Shown here: piece by piece, positions 44,517-54,393 of the stretch | How positions within the stretch are numbered: the first letter of the stretch is position 1 | How the letters are laid out: the number at the start of each line of letters is the position of its first letter | Source: Candidatus Altimarinota bacterium | GTDB lineage: Bacteria > Patescibacteriota > Gracilibacteria > BD1-5 > UBA2023 | Reading direction: 5' to 3' | Length of the DNA stretch: 64,000 bases | Assembly (NCBI GenBank): GCA_028689205.1 | Contig: JAQTWP010000003.1 | Location: 1 to 64,000, forward strand | The notes under the pieces: generated by a model | Told to the model about the DNA's origin: nothing | Database searches by the model: none | What the model saw: the letters and a program-made list of their open reading frames with translations, nothing else | Translations under genes and position numbers: made by a program

Positions 44517-45014
44517 TTAAAACTCTTTAATTTCAATTCAATTAATTATTACATCATGGAATGGTCTGTCATCTCTATCAACTTTACTAGCTGCTATTTT
44601 ATCAACTATTTCAATTCATTCGAATACTTGTCAGAAAACGCTATGACGTCCGTCTAAGTGTGGAGTTGATTTTGCATGTACAATGAAGAATTGGCTTCAG
44701 TTGGTATTTTTTCATGAATTAGCCATTGATAGTGCTCATTTGATATGTCTTAATTCAGAGAATTCATCTTCGAATGCATTTCAATAAATACTTTCTCCTC
44801 ACATTCAAGTTCAAGTTGGATCTCAACCTTGAATCATGAAGTTATTTATAACTCTATGAAAAATTATTCAATCATAAAATCAATTCTTAGAGTGAGTTAT
44901 GAAGTTTTCATATGTTTTGGGAGTCAATTCCTTGAAGAATTTAATCTTAATTTCTCATAAATTAGTGTCCATAATAGCTACTAACTCTCATTTTTTTGGT
45001 AAAGTAGTTTGCAT
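44517..45014 (-). CDS. Peptidyl-prolyl cis-trans isomerase, cyclophilin type
   Basis: A 165-residue cyclophilin, single domain, no signal peptide, so cytoplasmic. Seen: [53 protein letters not shown] and DGRHSVFGQVFEGIEIVDKI, which include the active-site Arg, Phe, Gln and His. Six or more glycines are TGA. It ends 20 bases before the methyltransferase start. Confidence 0.95.
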
Positions 45015-45033
45015 ATTGTTTTTTAATTAATTT

Positions 45034-46146
45034 TTAAACCTTCTTATAAAAATAACATTTTTCATTTCAGTTGTACAATTTCCTTTTTTTCCAAGGATCT
45101 AGATTAACCATATTATCAAAATCAAAATAAGAAGTAATGAATCCTCAGTTAAGATCTGGATTATTATTAAATATTTTGGCTAAGTCTTTATAAATTTTAT
45201 CAAGATTATTAGAATCAAGCCTTAATCAATACGGAGGATTAGAAACAACTGTACCCTCTAGTTTTTTTGCTCACAAGTACGCAGAGAAATCTTTCATTTC
45301 AAATTTTATTGTATCTGATACTCAGGCATTTTCTGCATTCTTCTTAGCCATATCTACATTATAAGCATCTATGTCACTTGCGATTATTTCATATTTTTTA
45401 TCTTTGAATGATTTTGCTTCAGCTTCTTTTTTTGCTTCTTCAAGATGAGTTGCTGGATATCAACCAAAATCTTCAAAAGCGAACTTACGTCAAAGACTTC
45501 CCGGTGCAATATTACGAGAAATTAATGCAGCTTCAATAGCTATAGTACCTGATCAACAAAAGAAATCATAAAGAGGTTTTTTATATGACCAACCAGAAAG
45601 AAGTACAAGAGCCGCTCCAAGAGATTCTTTAATAGGAGCTTCATGCTCTGAAGTTCTATATCATCTTTTATGAAGTGCTTCTCAAGATGTATTAAGAAGA
45701 ACTCTACATTCATTATCTTCGATAAAAATCAAAATTTCTCTTGGTTGTAGATTGGTATCCTCGAATAAATATTCATCTTTTGAACCAGTGATTTTTGTTA
45801 CAATTGCTTTTTTGGAAGTTTTTTGTATTGCAGGAATACTATCTAGCCATGATTTAATTGATACAGCGTTAACTATAATTGGATTAGAAGAATCTACATA
45901 ATCTTTCCAATTGATTTCTGAAACAAGTTCGAATAAATCATCAAAATTATTAACAATTCAACTATTAAGCTCAAGATGTACTTTGTTCCCCACTCTACTC
46001 CATAGATTCACTCTAGCAATTCAGGCGTCATCTGTTTCACAATAAACATATCTGTCAGATGTTTTGAGAATTTTGTATTTGAGACGTTCGATTTCTTTAT
46101 TAAGAATTGATTCAACTCAAGCTATACATGTTACGAAAAGTTTCAT
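45034..46146 (-). CDS. THUMP-domain 23S rRNA (guanine-N2) methyltransferase, RlmL-like
   Basis: A 370-residue enzyme of the UPF0020/RlmL type. The N-terminus MKLFVTCIAGVESILNKEIE and the THUMP region precede LLNTSGEALHKRGYRTSEHE and APIKESLGAALVLLSGW. The SAM-binding motif is LYDFFCGSGTIAIEAALISR and the catalytic motif is GTVVSNPPYWLRLDSNN, with NPPY. The last part is short, so it lacks the second methyltransferase domain of E. coli RlmL; it matches the YpsC-like single-domain form. Confidence 0.93.
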
Positions 46147-46305
46147 ATTTATTTTTTTAAAATAATAATAAACTACAAGTTATTGAAAACTTACATAATT
46201 TTTACATCATTAGTTATAAAAAGAAAAGTGTAAATTGCAAGAAGAATTGTTTGCAAAAAGAGTATTAAATCAATAAACTATATATAGAATTAATTTATTT
46301 ATCAA

Positions 46306-47697
46306 ATGAGTATCATAAAACCAAAATCTAAAAAAATAAAACCCGAGTTTTATGCTACGAAACTGTATTTATCAAAACTATCAGAAAAATATAAAAGCAG
46401 ATGATATGAAAAAATATTTCTAGAAAATGATTTTAATTTTTTATCAGATGTAAAAAATATAATAAAAAACATAAATATTCAGAATAATACACTTGATGAA
46501 ATATTAAACTGAATAACAGAAAGTGTTCAAAAAATATCAAAATTGTGAAATATTGATCCAAAGGTAAAAAAAATACTTGTAGAAAATAATATTCTTCTTT
46601 TTGCAAAGTTTATGGATTTTGTAGAAAGTATTATTAAAAATGAAGATATGATAATGGAGTCTGTTGATAGATTCCGTAAAATAGAGAAAAAAATAGATAC
46701 AAAATCAAAAGCCTTAACTAAATATTGATTTAATAAGGAATTATCTTATGTATTTGAAAGCTTAAAAAATAAAAAACATAAGGAATTAACTATGGTTATT
46801 TTTGATATGAATAACCTAAAAACCTTGAATGAAAGTTATTGACATCAAACATGATCAGAGTCAATTATCAAATTTTGAAGTATAATAAAAGAGGAATTGA
46901 ATTTACTATGAATTAGATATCTCTTATCTAATTATTTTGGTTGAGATGAATGGTTTCTATGTCTTATTGATTCAAACCAAAAAGAATCTATAAGTCTTGT
47001 AAATAAAATATTCCAAACCTTGAATAATAATACTTATATGATAAACGATTTTGACATAAAATTAAGCGCATGTGCATGAATAGCTCATTATCACCCAATA
47101 AAAAGCACTCAGGAATACATAGAACAAAAAACACTTATACACGTTGCAGATACACTTGTTCTTCAATCAAAAGTACGTAAAACTAGGAATAAGTCATGAA
47201 ACGCATACAAAGTATTAAATATTTCTCAGATTACACCAGAAGAAGCTTTAAAAATCTCAAAAAATATCCAAACCATGCCGAAATCTTTATTAAGAAAAAC
47301 TCTGAATAAGAAAAAACTTGTTGAATTATTTAATATCAGGAAAACGCAAAATGAAAATATAATGAGAGCACGTACATTATGAGTCAAAAATATATTAAGA
47401 ACTAATATTGACCTTATTAATGAAATTATAGGTAATAAAATAATAGAATCTATTTCGCAAGTTTTGACCGAAAATAAAAATAAGACTTTTGAAAAAATTG
47501 AAACTCTGAATGAAAAATTAGTGAATATTGTAATTAACGAAATAGATAAAATGACAAAAAAAGTTATTTTATCAGTAGATGAAAAAGAATATTTAATAAA
47601 TAAAATTCTTAAATCAGACGAATTCCAGAAATATACAAAAATAGAAATAGACTCTATTTATGAATCAAATATATTTCAATTAAATAATAAAATATAA
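46306..47697 (+). CDS. GGDEF-domain protein (GGDEW variant)
   Basis: A 463-residue soluble protein. A helical N-terminal half is followed by a diguanylate-cyclase-like domain: MVIFDMNNLKTLNESYGHQT, the family FDIDxFKxxND-like motif, IKFGSIIKEEL, and GGDEW in the position of GGDEF (one glycine GGT, one TGA). Then GIAHYHP and LQSKVRKTRNKSGN. The helical C-terminal part has no known motif. The variant could still be active. It would make cyclic-di-GMP or a related dinucleotide. Confidence 0.8.
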
Positions 47698-47699
47698 TT

Positions 47700-47903
47700 A
47701 TGAACCCTACAATATTAGTTATTTGAGTTATTAGTTGAGCATTTGGTACTTGATATTTCATATATGGTAAAAATCAACAAATGGCAATGCCAATGATATC
47801 TTGAATAGCATTATGTATTTATCCATATTTCATAGATAACATTTTTGCACTTATTTGAGTTTGAATATTTCTTATTATTTTACCTTTTTTAGTAAAGTTT
47901 TAA
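47700..47903 (+). CDS. Small membrane protein
   Basis: A 67-residue protein with two hydrophobic segments (residues 1-22 and 32-67) and the phrase GTGYFIYGKNQQMAMPMISG, a common pattern in small bacterial two-helix proteins of unknown function. It starts three bases after the stop of the GGDEF gene, so they are probably cotranscribed. Confidence 0.7.
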
Positions 47904-48070
47904 AGTTTTTAAAACTATTTATAAACTAATCGTAGTCAAACAAACTCGAAACAAAACTTTATTATTGAATAGTTAAATTGTTATATTAAAGAAATTAGAT
48001 TATACATGATAATTTGCGTAAATTTCAGCAATATGTTAATATTATAAATATTAAAGAATAACAAAAATAA

Positions 48071-49150
48071 ATGGCTTCAGAATTCCAAAATATAATCAAT
48101 ACTGAAAAAATCAAACGTGTAACCAATTTGAGTCTTTATGTTAGTTCAGAATGAAATACAAGTGATACTGGGAATAATATATATAAACATTTCAAGGATA
48201 AAAAAGTTGATTCAGATTCAATAGAAGAATACCTCAAAAGTAAGTGATTAACTAAAAATATTGCTGATAATTTCCCGAATATTAAGCTTGATAAATGAAA
48301 AGAAAAAATAATTTCAGATATTGAAAATATGTGACCTTTTAAAAATCCTGAAGATCTTGCCAAAAAAATAGGTCAATATATAAAAAATAATATGAAATAT
48401 GATGCAATAATTTGATTGAATTTTATTTGAGAAAAATCAGATTTGAATATAACTAAAGATGATATTCCATTTTTAGAAGATACATGAAAGAAAAAAATAT
48501 ACAAACTGCCAAATCTTAACTCAAAAAAGAAAAAATTCGAATATCTTGAAAAATTCTATCTAAATTGACTAGATTGAATATGAATGAATGAATATCAGAT
48601 TAATCTTATAAAAGATAGAATTGAACATATAGACACAAAAAAATTAAATGAAATTGAGAAAAAATATCTAATTCAATTACGTCAAGAATTAAATAAAAGT
48701 CCTACAGAGCTGCTTGTATTTTTGGAAAATAAATTCAAGAATGACATAAAAGATCAATTTAAATCTTTTTTTAATAAAATAATCGCTCCTATACACGATG
48801 AGATGACAAATTTTTGATATTCAGTACAAGTACAAGATTATCTTGAAAAATATAAATTATGAGTTTGTAGACATTTTTCAGTAATCCAAAAAGAAATCTA
48901 CAATGAGATTTCAAAAAAACATTTTGTAGAATCAACGATGATTTATATAAGAACCGAACAGCATGCTTATAATTTACTTGCATATGAAAAATGAAATGAA
49001 ACCATTTACAAATATCTGGATATAACAAGATTCATCTGATGAGCAGAACTTTTTTTTAAACAATGAATCAATGAAAAAAGATGAGGTGAAATCTGGGCAA
49101 AAAATAAATCACTAGATGATAATCTTTCAGATAATCTAGCTTTTACATAA
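48071..49150 (+). CDS. Transglutaminase-like protein
   Basis: A 359-residue soluble protein. The last third has a Cys-His-Asp triad: GVCRHFSVIQKEIYNEI (Cys), RTEQHAYNLLAYEKGN (His), TIYKYLDITRFIGG (Asp), spaced as in transglutaminase-like peptidases. The N-terminal two-thirds are helical without a recognised motif. No signal peptide is seen. A strong terminator follows. Function is unknown. Confidence 0.7.
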
Positions 49151-49176
49151 AAAAATTTAAAATTTGTTTTTTAACA

Positions 49177-49210
49177 AAAAAAACTCAAGAAAAATCTTGA
49201 GTTTTTTTTG
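49177..49210 (+). terminator. Rho-independent terminator
   Basis: AAACTCAAGA and TCTTGAGTTTTTTTT pair across a four-base loop, between the transglutaminase-like gene (+) and tRNA-fMet (-). Confidence 0.8.
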
Positions 49211-49222
49211 TTTAATTTTTTA

Positions 49223-49297
49223 TGGTTGCGGAGGTCCGAATTGAACGGACGACCTCAAGGTTATGAGCCTTGCGAGCTACCACTGCTCTACTCCGCG
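49223..49297 (-). tRNA. Initiator tRNA-fMet (CAT)
   Basis: Acceptor CGCGGAG/CTCCGCA leaves the C1-A72 mismatch of initiator tRNAs, and the D stem has A11-U24, another initiator mark. Anticodon loop CTCATAA gives CAT; the anticodon stem ends in two G-C pairs. CCA is encoded. The stop of the GIY-YIG gene lies within the first ten bases. Confidence 0.93.
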
Positions 49298-49542
49298 ATA
49301 AATACATTTACTAGTTTTTTGAATTTATATCATCATTTATATGATTTAATTTCTTTTTCTCTAATTAATGCTTCTTTTTTTGTGGCAAAACTTTCTGAAT
49401 ATATAACTAACCAATTATTATAACCTGAAGTAAATCATCTGAATTCTTTAGAATTATGTTGATTTAATCGTTTTTCAATATTATCCGTCTCTCAGATATA
49501 AAACTTTCATTCTTCTGATTTGATGATATATATGTAAAACAT
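49288..49542 (-). CDS. GIY-YIG endonuclease-like protein inserted at tRNA-fMet
   Basis: An 84-residue single-domain protein of the UvrC/GIY-YIG fold: FYIYIIKSEEGKFYIGETDN for the YIY...YIG core, then IEKRLNQHNSKEFRGFTSGY with the catalytic Arg and the H, and YSESFATKKEALIREKEIKS with the Glu. Nucleases of this family cut DNA in homing or repair. The start ATG directly follows a fragment of initiator tRNA (49544) and the stop TAG is tRNA-fMet positions 8-10. So the gene occupies the space between two tRNA-fMet 5' ends. Confidence 0.87.
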
Positions 49543-49543
49543 A

Positions 49544-49597
49544 GACCCTAAGGTTATGATCCCGTCTGCGGGAGATCTACCACTGCTCTACTCCGCG
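49544..49597 (-). pseudogene. 5'-half fragment of initiator tRNA-fMet
   Basis: On the minus strand CGCGGAGTAGAGCAGTGGTA matches the first 20 bases of the intact tRNA-fMet exactly, then an 18-base hairpin insert (ATCTCCCGCAGACGGGAT) replaces 11 bases, and CATAACCTT resumes the anticodon region. The T arm and 3' end are missing. Confidence 0.85.
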
Positions 49598-49658
49598 ATA
49601 TAATAATGTGTGGTGATTATAGAAAAAAAGTTCTATAAAGCAAATAATAAATCAAAAC

Positions 49659-49733
49659 TGGTGCCAATGAGTAGAATTGAACTACCGACCGCAGGGGTAT
49701 GAATCCTGTGCTCTACCACTGAGCTACATTGGC
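49659..49733 (-). tRNA. tRNA-Met (CAT), elongator type
   Basis: Acceptor GCCAATG/CATTGGC, D arm GCTC/GAGC, anticodon loop TTCATAC giving CAT, T loop TTCAATT, CCA encoded. The normal 1-72 pair and C11-G24 mark an elongator (or lysidine-modified tRNA-Ile2, which cannot be told apart here). One A31-C39 mismatch in the anticodon stem. Confidence 0.9.
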
Positions 49734-49853
49734 ATACTTTATTAAAAAGTAGGGTTATTATATATAAAACGACAATTAGTCAAATTAATGTATTATTTTT
49801 TTGAAAATAACACTTTAAAACTATTCTTTTTTTGCTTTAAATAAATTTGACTA

Positions 49854-49967
49854 TTAATCACTTTCCAATACAATTTGCTCACCAAAAATCGATTTGGTTT
49901 TTAATTTTTGGATTTTATTGAAAATAAGCCCAAAAAAACAGAGTCCAAGGACTAACAACCAAAACAT
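49854..49967 (-). CDS. Possible 37-residue membrane peptide
   Basis: [20 protein letters not shown] followed by a charged tail. One hydrophobic helix, divergent from fusA. It could be a real small protein or chance. No ribosome-binding site supports it. Confidence 0.3.
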   Translation of the reverse strand: MFWLLVLGLCFFGLIFNKIQKLKTKSIFGEQIVLESD

Positions 49968-50000
49968 TTTTATAATTTATTTATTTTTAATTTTAAACTT

Positions 50001-52139
50001 ATGGCAAGTATTATTACTGACATGAAAAAACTTAGAAATATTGGTATTATCGCTCATATTGATGCTGGTAAAACTACTACTTCTGAGAGAATTCTATTCT
50101 ATACAGGTAAAACACACAAAATCTGAGAAGTACATGAAGGTGCTGCAACTATGGATTGGATGGCTCAAGAACAAGAAAGAGGTATTACAATTACTTCTGC
50201 TGCTACTACATGTTTTTGGAAAGATCACCAAATCAATATTATCGATACTCCAGGTCACGTTGACTTTACAATTGAAGTAGAACGTTCAATGAGAGTTCTT
50301 GATGGTTGAGTTGCTGTATTTGATGGATCACAATGAGTTGAACCTCAATCAGAAACTGTTTGGAAACAAGCTGATAAATATAATGTTCCTAGAATTGCTT
50401 TTGCAAATAAAATGGATAAAACAGGTGCTTCATTTGATATGACTTATGAATCTATCAAAAAAAGATTAGCAGGTAATAAAGTTATTGCTATTCAATATCC
50501 TATCTGAGAAGAAAACGATTTTGCTGGTATTATCGACCTAGTAGAAATGAAAGCTTATAGATTCGATGGTAAAATGGGTGAAACAGTTGTTGAAATCCCA
50601 CTTCCAGAAAATTTGAAAGACAAATGTACTACAATGAGAGCTGAATTAATAGAAAAAGCTGCTGAACAATCAGATGAATTAATGGAAAAATTCTTTGAAG
50701 CATGAGATTTATCTGTTGCAGATATCAAAAAAGGTCTTAGAGCTTGAACAATAAAAAGTCTATTATATCCTCTTGTATGTGGTTCTGCCCTTACTAACAA
50801 ATGAGTACAATTAGTACTTGATGCTGTTCTAGATTATCTTCCTTCTCCAATGGATATTAACGAAGGTACTATCTCAGGAGTTGACGTTGATGATGAAGAG
50901 AAAAAAATTACTTTCAAACAAGATCCAAAAGAACCGCTAAGTGCTCTTGCATTCAAAATTGCTACTGATCCTTTTGTATGAAGAATTACTTTCGTAAGAG
51001 TATATTCAGGAGTTCTTAAATCTGGTTCTTATGTTCTTAATTCTGTTTCAGGAGAAAAACAAAGAATTGGTCGTCTACTACAAATGCATGCTAATCACCG
51101 TGAAGAAATCGAAGAAATCCCAGCAGGTAATATCTGAGCTGTAATTGGTCTTAAAGATACTAAAACTTGAGATACACTTTGTGAATTAGAAAAACCAGTT
51201 ATTCTAGAAAGAATGGAATTCCCAGAACCAGTAATCTCAATCTCAGTTGAACCAAAAACTAAAGCTGATCAAGAAAGAATGGGTCTAGCTCTTAATAAGC
51301 TAGCAGAAGAAGATCCATCATTCAGAGTAAGTTCTAATGTAGAAACTGGTCAAACTATTATCGCATGAATGGGTGAACTTCATCTAGAAATTATCGTTGA
51401 TAGAATGAAAAGAGAATTCAAAGTTGAATGTAATGTAGGTGCTCCGCAAGTTGCATATAGAGAAACAATTACAACTATGGTAAAAGACGCAGAATTCAAA
51501 CATCAAAAACAAACTTGAGGTCGTGGACAATACGGTCATGTAATAATTACTTTTGAACCGATTACTCAAGAAATGAGAGAAGCTGACGAAACACTAAAAG
51601 CTGAAACAGTTTTCGTGAACAAAATAGTTGGTTGAACTATTCCAAAAGAATATATCCCAGGTATTGAAAAATGATTAAAAGAATCTTATACAAGAGGTAT
51701 TATTGCTGGTTACCCAATAGTTGATGTTAAAGCTACTCTGACTTTTGGTTCTTACCATGATGTTGATTCGAATGAACTATCATTCAAATTAGCTGCATCA
51801 AAATGTTTCCGTGAAGCAACTAAAAAAGCTAGACCAGCGTTGCTTGAGCCAGTTATGTTAGTTGAAGTTAATACTCCAGAAGAATATATGTGAGATGTGC
51901 TTGGTAACCTTAATGGTAAACGTGGACAAATCATAGAAATGGGAGAAAGATGAATGGCTAAAATTCTTAAAGCGTACGTTCCATTATCAGAAATGTTCGG
52001 TTATTCTACTGATCTACGTTCTATGTCACAAGGTCGTGCAACTTATACAATGGAATTCCATCATTATTCACAAGTTCCATCTAATATTACAGAAAAAATC
52101 AGAGCAGAAAGATGAGTTAAATTCGAAGAAGACGAGTAA
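50001..52139 (+). CDS. fusA: Elongation factor G
   Basis: A 712-residue translocation GTPase, normal length. Motifs: [16 protein letters not shown]-like [20 protein letters not shown] (G1), [20 protein letters not shown] (G2), [18 protein letters not shown] (G3) and [11 protein letters not shown] (G4). The domain IV-V end reads [20 protein letters not shown] and ends RGVKFEEDE. Many glycines are TGA. The last 32 bases recur at 53825, after the pilin gene. Confidence 0.98.
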
Positions 52140-52154
52140 AAATCAGATTTTTAA

Positions 52155-52188
52155 AAAAATTCCTTCAACTAAACCTTGAGGGAATTTT
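52155..52188 (+). terminator. Rho-independent terminator after fusA
   Basis: AAATTCCTTCAA and TTGAGGGAATTT pair with a T-run, 17 bases after the fusA stop. Confidence 0.75.
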
Positions 52189-52259
52189 TTATTACAAAAA
52201 AAACTTGTAAAAATTATAATTATAATTATTTTGGTTAAATAATTTTTAAAATATATATT

Positions 52260-53696
52260 ATGTACAGTAAAAAATATGGTTTCACTCTTGTTGAATTAAT
52301 CGTAGTAATCGTCATTCTTTCAATATTAGCAACAATTGCATTTTTATCTTTTTCCAATCAATCTAGTAGTGCTAGAGATTCCACTAGACTTTCAGATTTA
52401 TCTATGGTCAAAAAATGATTAGAAGTATATAATTCTATTGCATGAAAGTATCCTACTCCAGAAAACATAACCTGAACATGAACAATTAACTGAATTAATC
52501 TAATATATGTATGAAACATACATGAAAGAATATCAAAAATAATTAATTTATCAAAAAAACCCTTTGATCCTCTTTCTTGAGATACTTATCCATATTGAAC
52601 TGATGTAGTTTGAAAATATTATCAGATAGCTGCCGTATTAGAAAACCAAATGACATTGTCAATCCCAAATCTTTCAACTGCATATGCAGAAGACTCATAT
52701 AATTCAAAAGTAAGTTGAAATTTTATGTGATTATTTAAATATTCATGAAGTATATATAAAGTCCCTTGACTCATATTCACTTGAAATAATAATCTTATTT
52801 CTTGAGAAACATTCTTTATTGAGGAATGAACTAATAATCTTCCCTATAAATTATCCTCAAGCGATATATGATCAACCTCATCTTGATCAGCAATTTATGC
52901 AATAATTCCTACTAAAGAACAATGGAAAGCATGAAGCGGTACACAACTCGCAACATTACTCTGAGAAGATGAGGATAAAATGGGACTTATAATTTTTTGA
53001 AATAATTATCTTACTAATGTGAAAAATTCGATTTCATCTAATCCAATAATTCCCTCTAGTGTGAAGTTAACTAATCTGAAAATCTTAAACTGATTATCTA
53101 CAGAAATGTTACTAACATGAACTTTTATAGCTGATATAAATAACTATAGTTCAAATGTTGATACAGCAACATTTGCAGTGACTGCAACATTAGAGGACAC
53201 TAATTCAACTATGGAATTGAAAATTTGAAGTAATAGCCCTATTGTGCTTTCAAATAATATGCCTTCTACTATAATTAATATAAATGAGGGGCAAACAATT
53301 CCTATTGATGTAACAATAACTTCCAATATTTGATGAATAACAAACAGTTATACGGTTGATGTAACACGCCCTGGTAGTGCAAGGCTTACTAGTATACTTA
53401 TAAAAACATCACCTACAACAATAAAAATTCTAGCACCAACTTTTTATATAGATACATTAAATTATTTATCTGCATCAATTACTACTACAACTTTTTCAGT
53501 AACGGCATTTCTAGAAGATAGCAATGCAACTATGACTCTAAAAGTATGAACCAATGATCCAATTCTACTAACAAGTTGAGTTGCATCGGCATCTATAAGT
53601 ATTAGTGCATGACAAACTATACCTGTTGTATTAAAAGTAACACCTAATGGTTGATGACCTACTAGATCATATACAGTAAATGTACCTAAATCTTAG
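52260..53696 (+). CDS. Prepilin-like protein with cadherin-like beta-sandwich repeats
   Basis: A 478-residue protein with a type IV prepilin N-terminus: a short basic leader then GFTLVELIVVIVILSILAT, cleaved before F by a prepilin peptidase, with the usual E5. The body is long for a pilin. Its C-terminal half holds two similar stretches, NSTMELKI...GQTIPIDVTITS and NATMTLKV...GQTIPVVLKVTP, each followed by a TVDV/TVNV strand, which resemble cadherin-like beta-sandwich (PF12733-type) domains. Probably a minor pilin or surface adhesin. Flanked by a direct repeat of the fusA end. Confidence 0.85.
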
Positions 53697-53824
53697 ATAA
53701 GAGATTCTAACTTAAGAACTACCATTATATTTTAATATAATCCTTTAACTTTGTTAAATTAATTAAACCTAGTTCTATTTTTGAGAAAAACTTAGATTAA
53801 TATATTAATAATAAACTCAAAAAC

Positions 53825-53856
53825 AAAGATGAGTTAAATTCGAAGAAGAAGAGTAA
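53825..53856 (+). repeat. Direct repeat of the 3' end of fusA
   Basis: AAAGATGAGTTAAATTCGAAG and the following 11 bases match the last codons of fusA (52108-52139) with one mismatch, including the stop. The stretch 53697-53824 before it has no visible gene. Confidence 0.85.
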
Positions 53857-53875
53857 TATATAAAATCGAATAGCA

Positions 53876-53900
53876 AAAAGCCGGTGAAAACCGGCTTTTG
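53876..53900 (+). terminator. Rho-independent terminator
   Basis: AAAAGCCGGT-GAAA-ACCGGCTTTT, a GC-rich GAAA hairpin after the fusA-end repeat. It may be the original fusA terminator. Confidence 0.88.
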
Positions 53901-53916
53901 TTTAGTATGAACTATT

Positions 53917-54048
53917 TTATTTCTTTATCCTTATTTTTTTAAGAAGAATTGATTTCAGTACAGGAAATTTCAGTATTATATAAAAAATTCCGAAACCTAA
54001 AAGTGTTACAAACATTCCTAAAGGCAATGCTATTTCATTAAGATACAT
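53917..54048 (-). CDS. Small single-helix membrane protein
   Basis: A 43-residue protein MYLNEIALPLGMFVTLLGFG followed by FYIILKFPVLKSILLKK: one long hydrophobic helix and a basic C-terminal end. AAAGGAGG stands eight bases before the ATG, a strong ribosome-binding site for this genome, which argues that it is translated. No TGA codon. Function unknown; holin- or toxin-like peptides can look like this. Confidence 0.6.
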   Translation of the reverse strand: MYLNEIALPLGMFVTLLGFGIFYIILKFPVLKSILLKKIRIKK

Positions 54049-54134
54049 ACAATATCCTCCTTTTTTGTTTTTAAGTCCAATAGACTATTTGTTTTTATTT
54101 TGTTAATATAAACAATAATTATAAAATGTCAATC

Positions 54135-54389
54135 TTATTTATATTTAAACTTCAGAACTATCACTATCATTGTAAAAATAAGACTTATCCCATTTGCTGC
54201 TATAATTGGGACATCTTTTATTAGAAGTCCATATATGAGCCAACTTGTAATACCAACTGCAAGCATGAAGTACATTGATAGAGAGATACCACTTGTTTCT
54301 TTTGTTTTGGTTATTTTTATCACTTGAGGTACTCAAGCGAATGTAGAGCAAAAAGCTGCGAATAAACATAAGAATGTTATTGAATTCAT
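54135..54389 (-). CDS. SemiSWEET sugar transporter
   Basis: An 84-residue three-helix protein of the SemiSWEET/PQ-loop family, which dimerises to move sugars across the membrane. Seen: CSTFAGVPQVIKITKTKETS with the PQ motif, GISLSMYFMLAVGITSWLIY and GLLIKDVPIIAANGISLI with the Asn of the family. The length is typical. It lies downstream of mraY on the same strand with four bases between. Confidence 0.93.
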
Positions 54390-54393
54390 AAAC

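Noticed and set aside
49659-49733. Possible TGA-decoding tRNA-Gly(UCA)
   Set aside because: The loop TTCATAC contains TCA, but U33 and stem positions place CAT as the anticodon, so it is tRNA-Met or Ile2.
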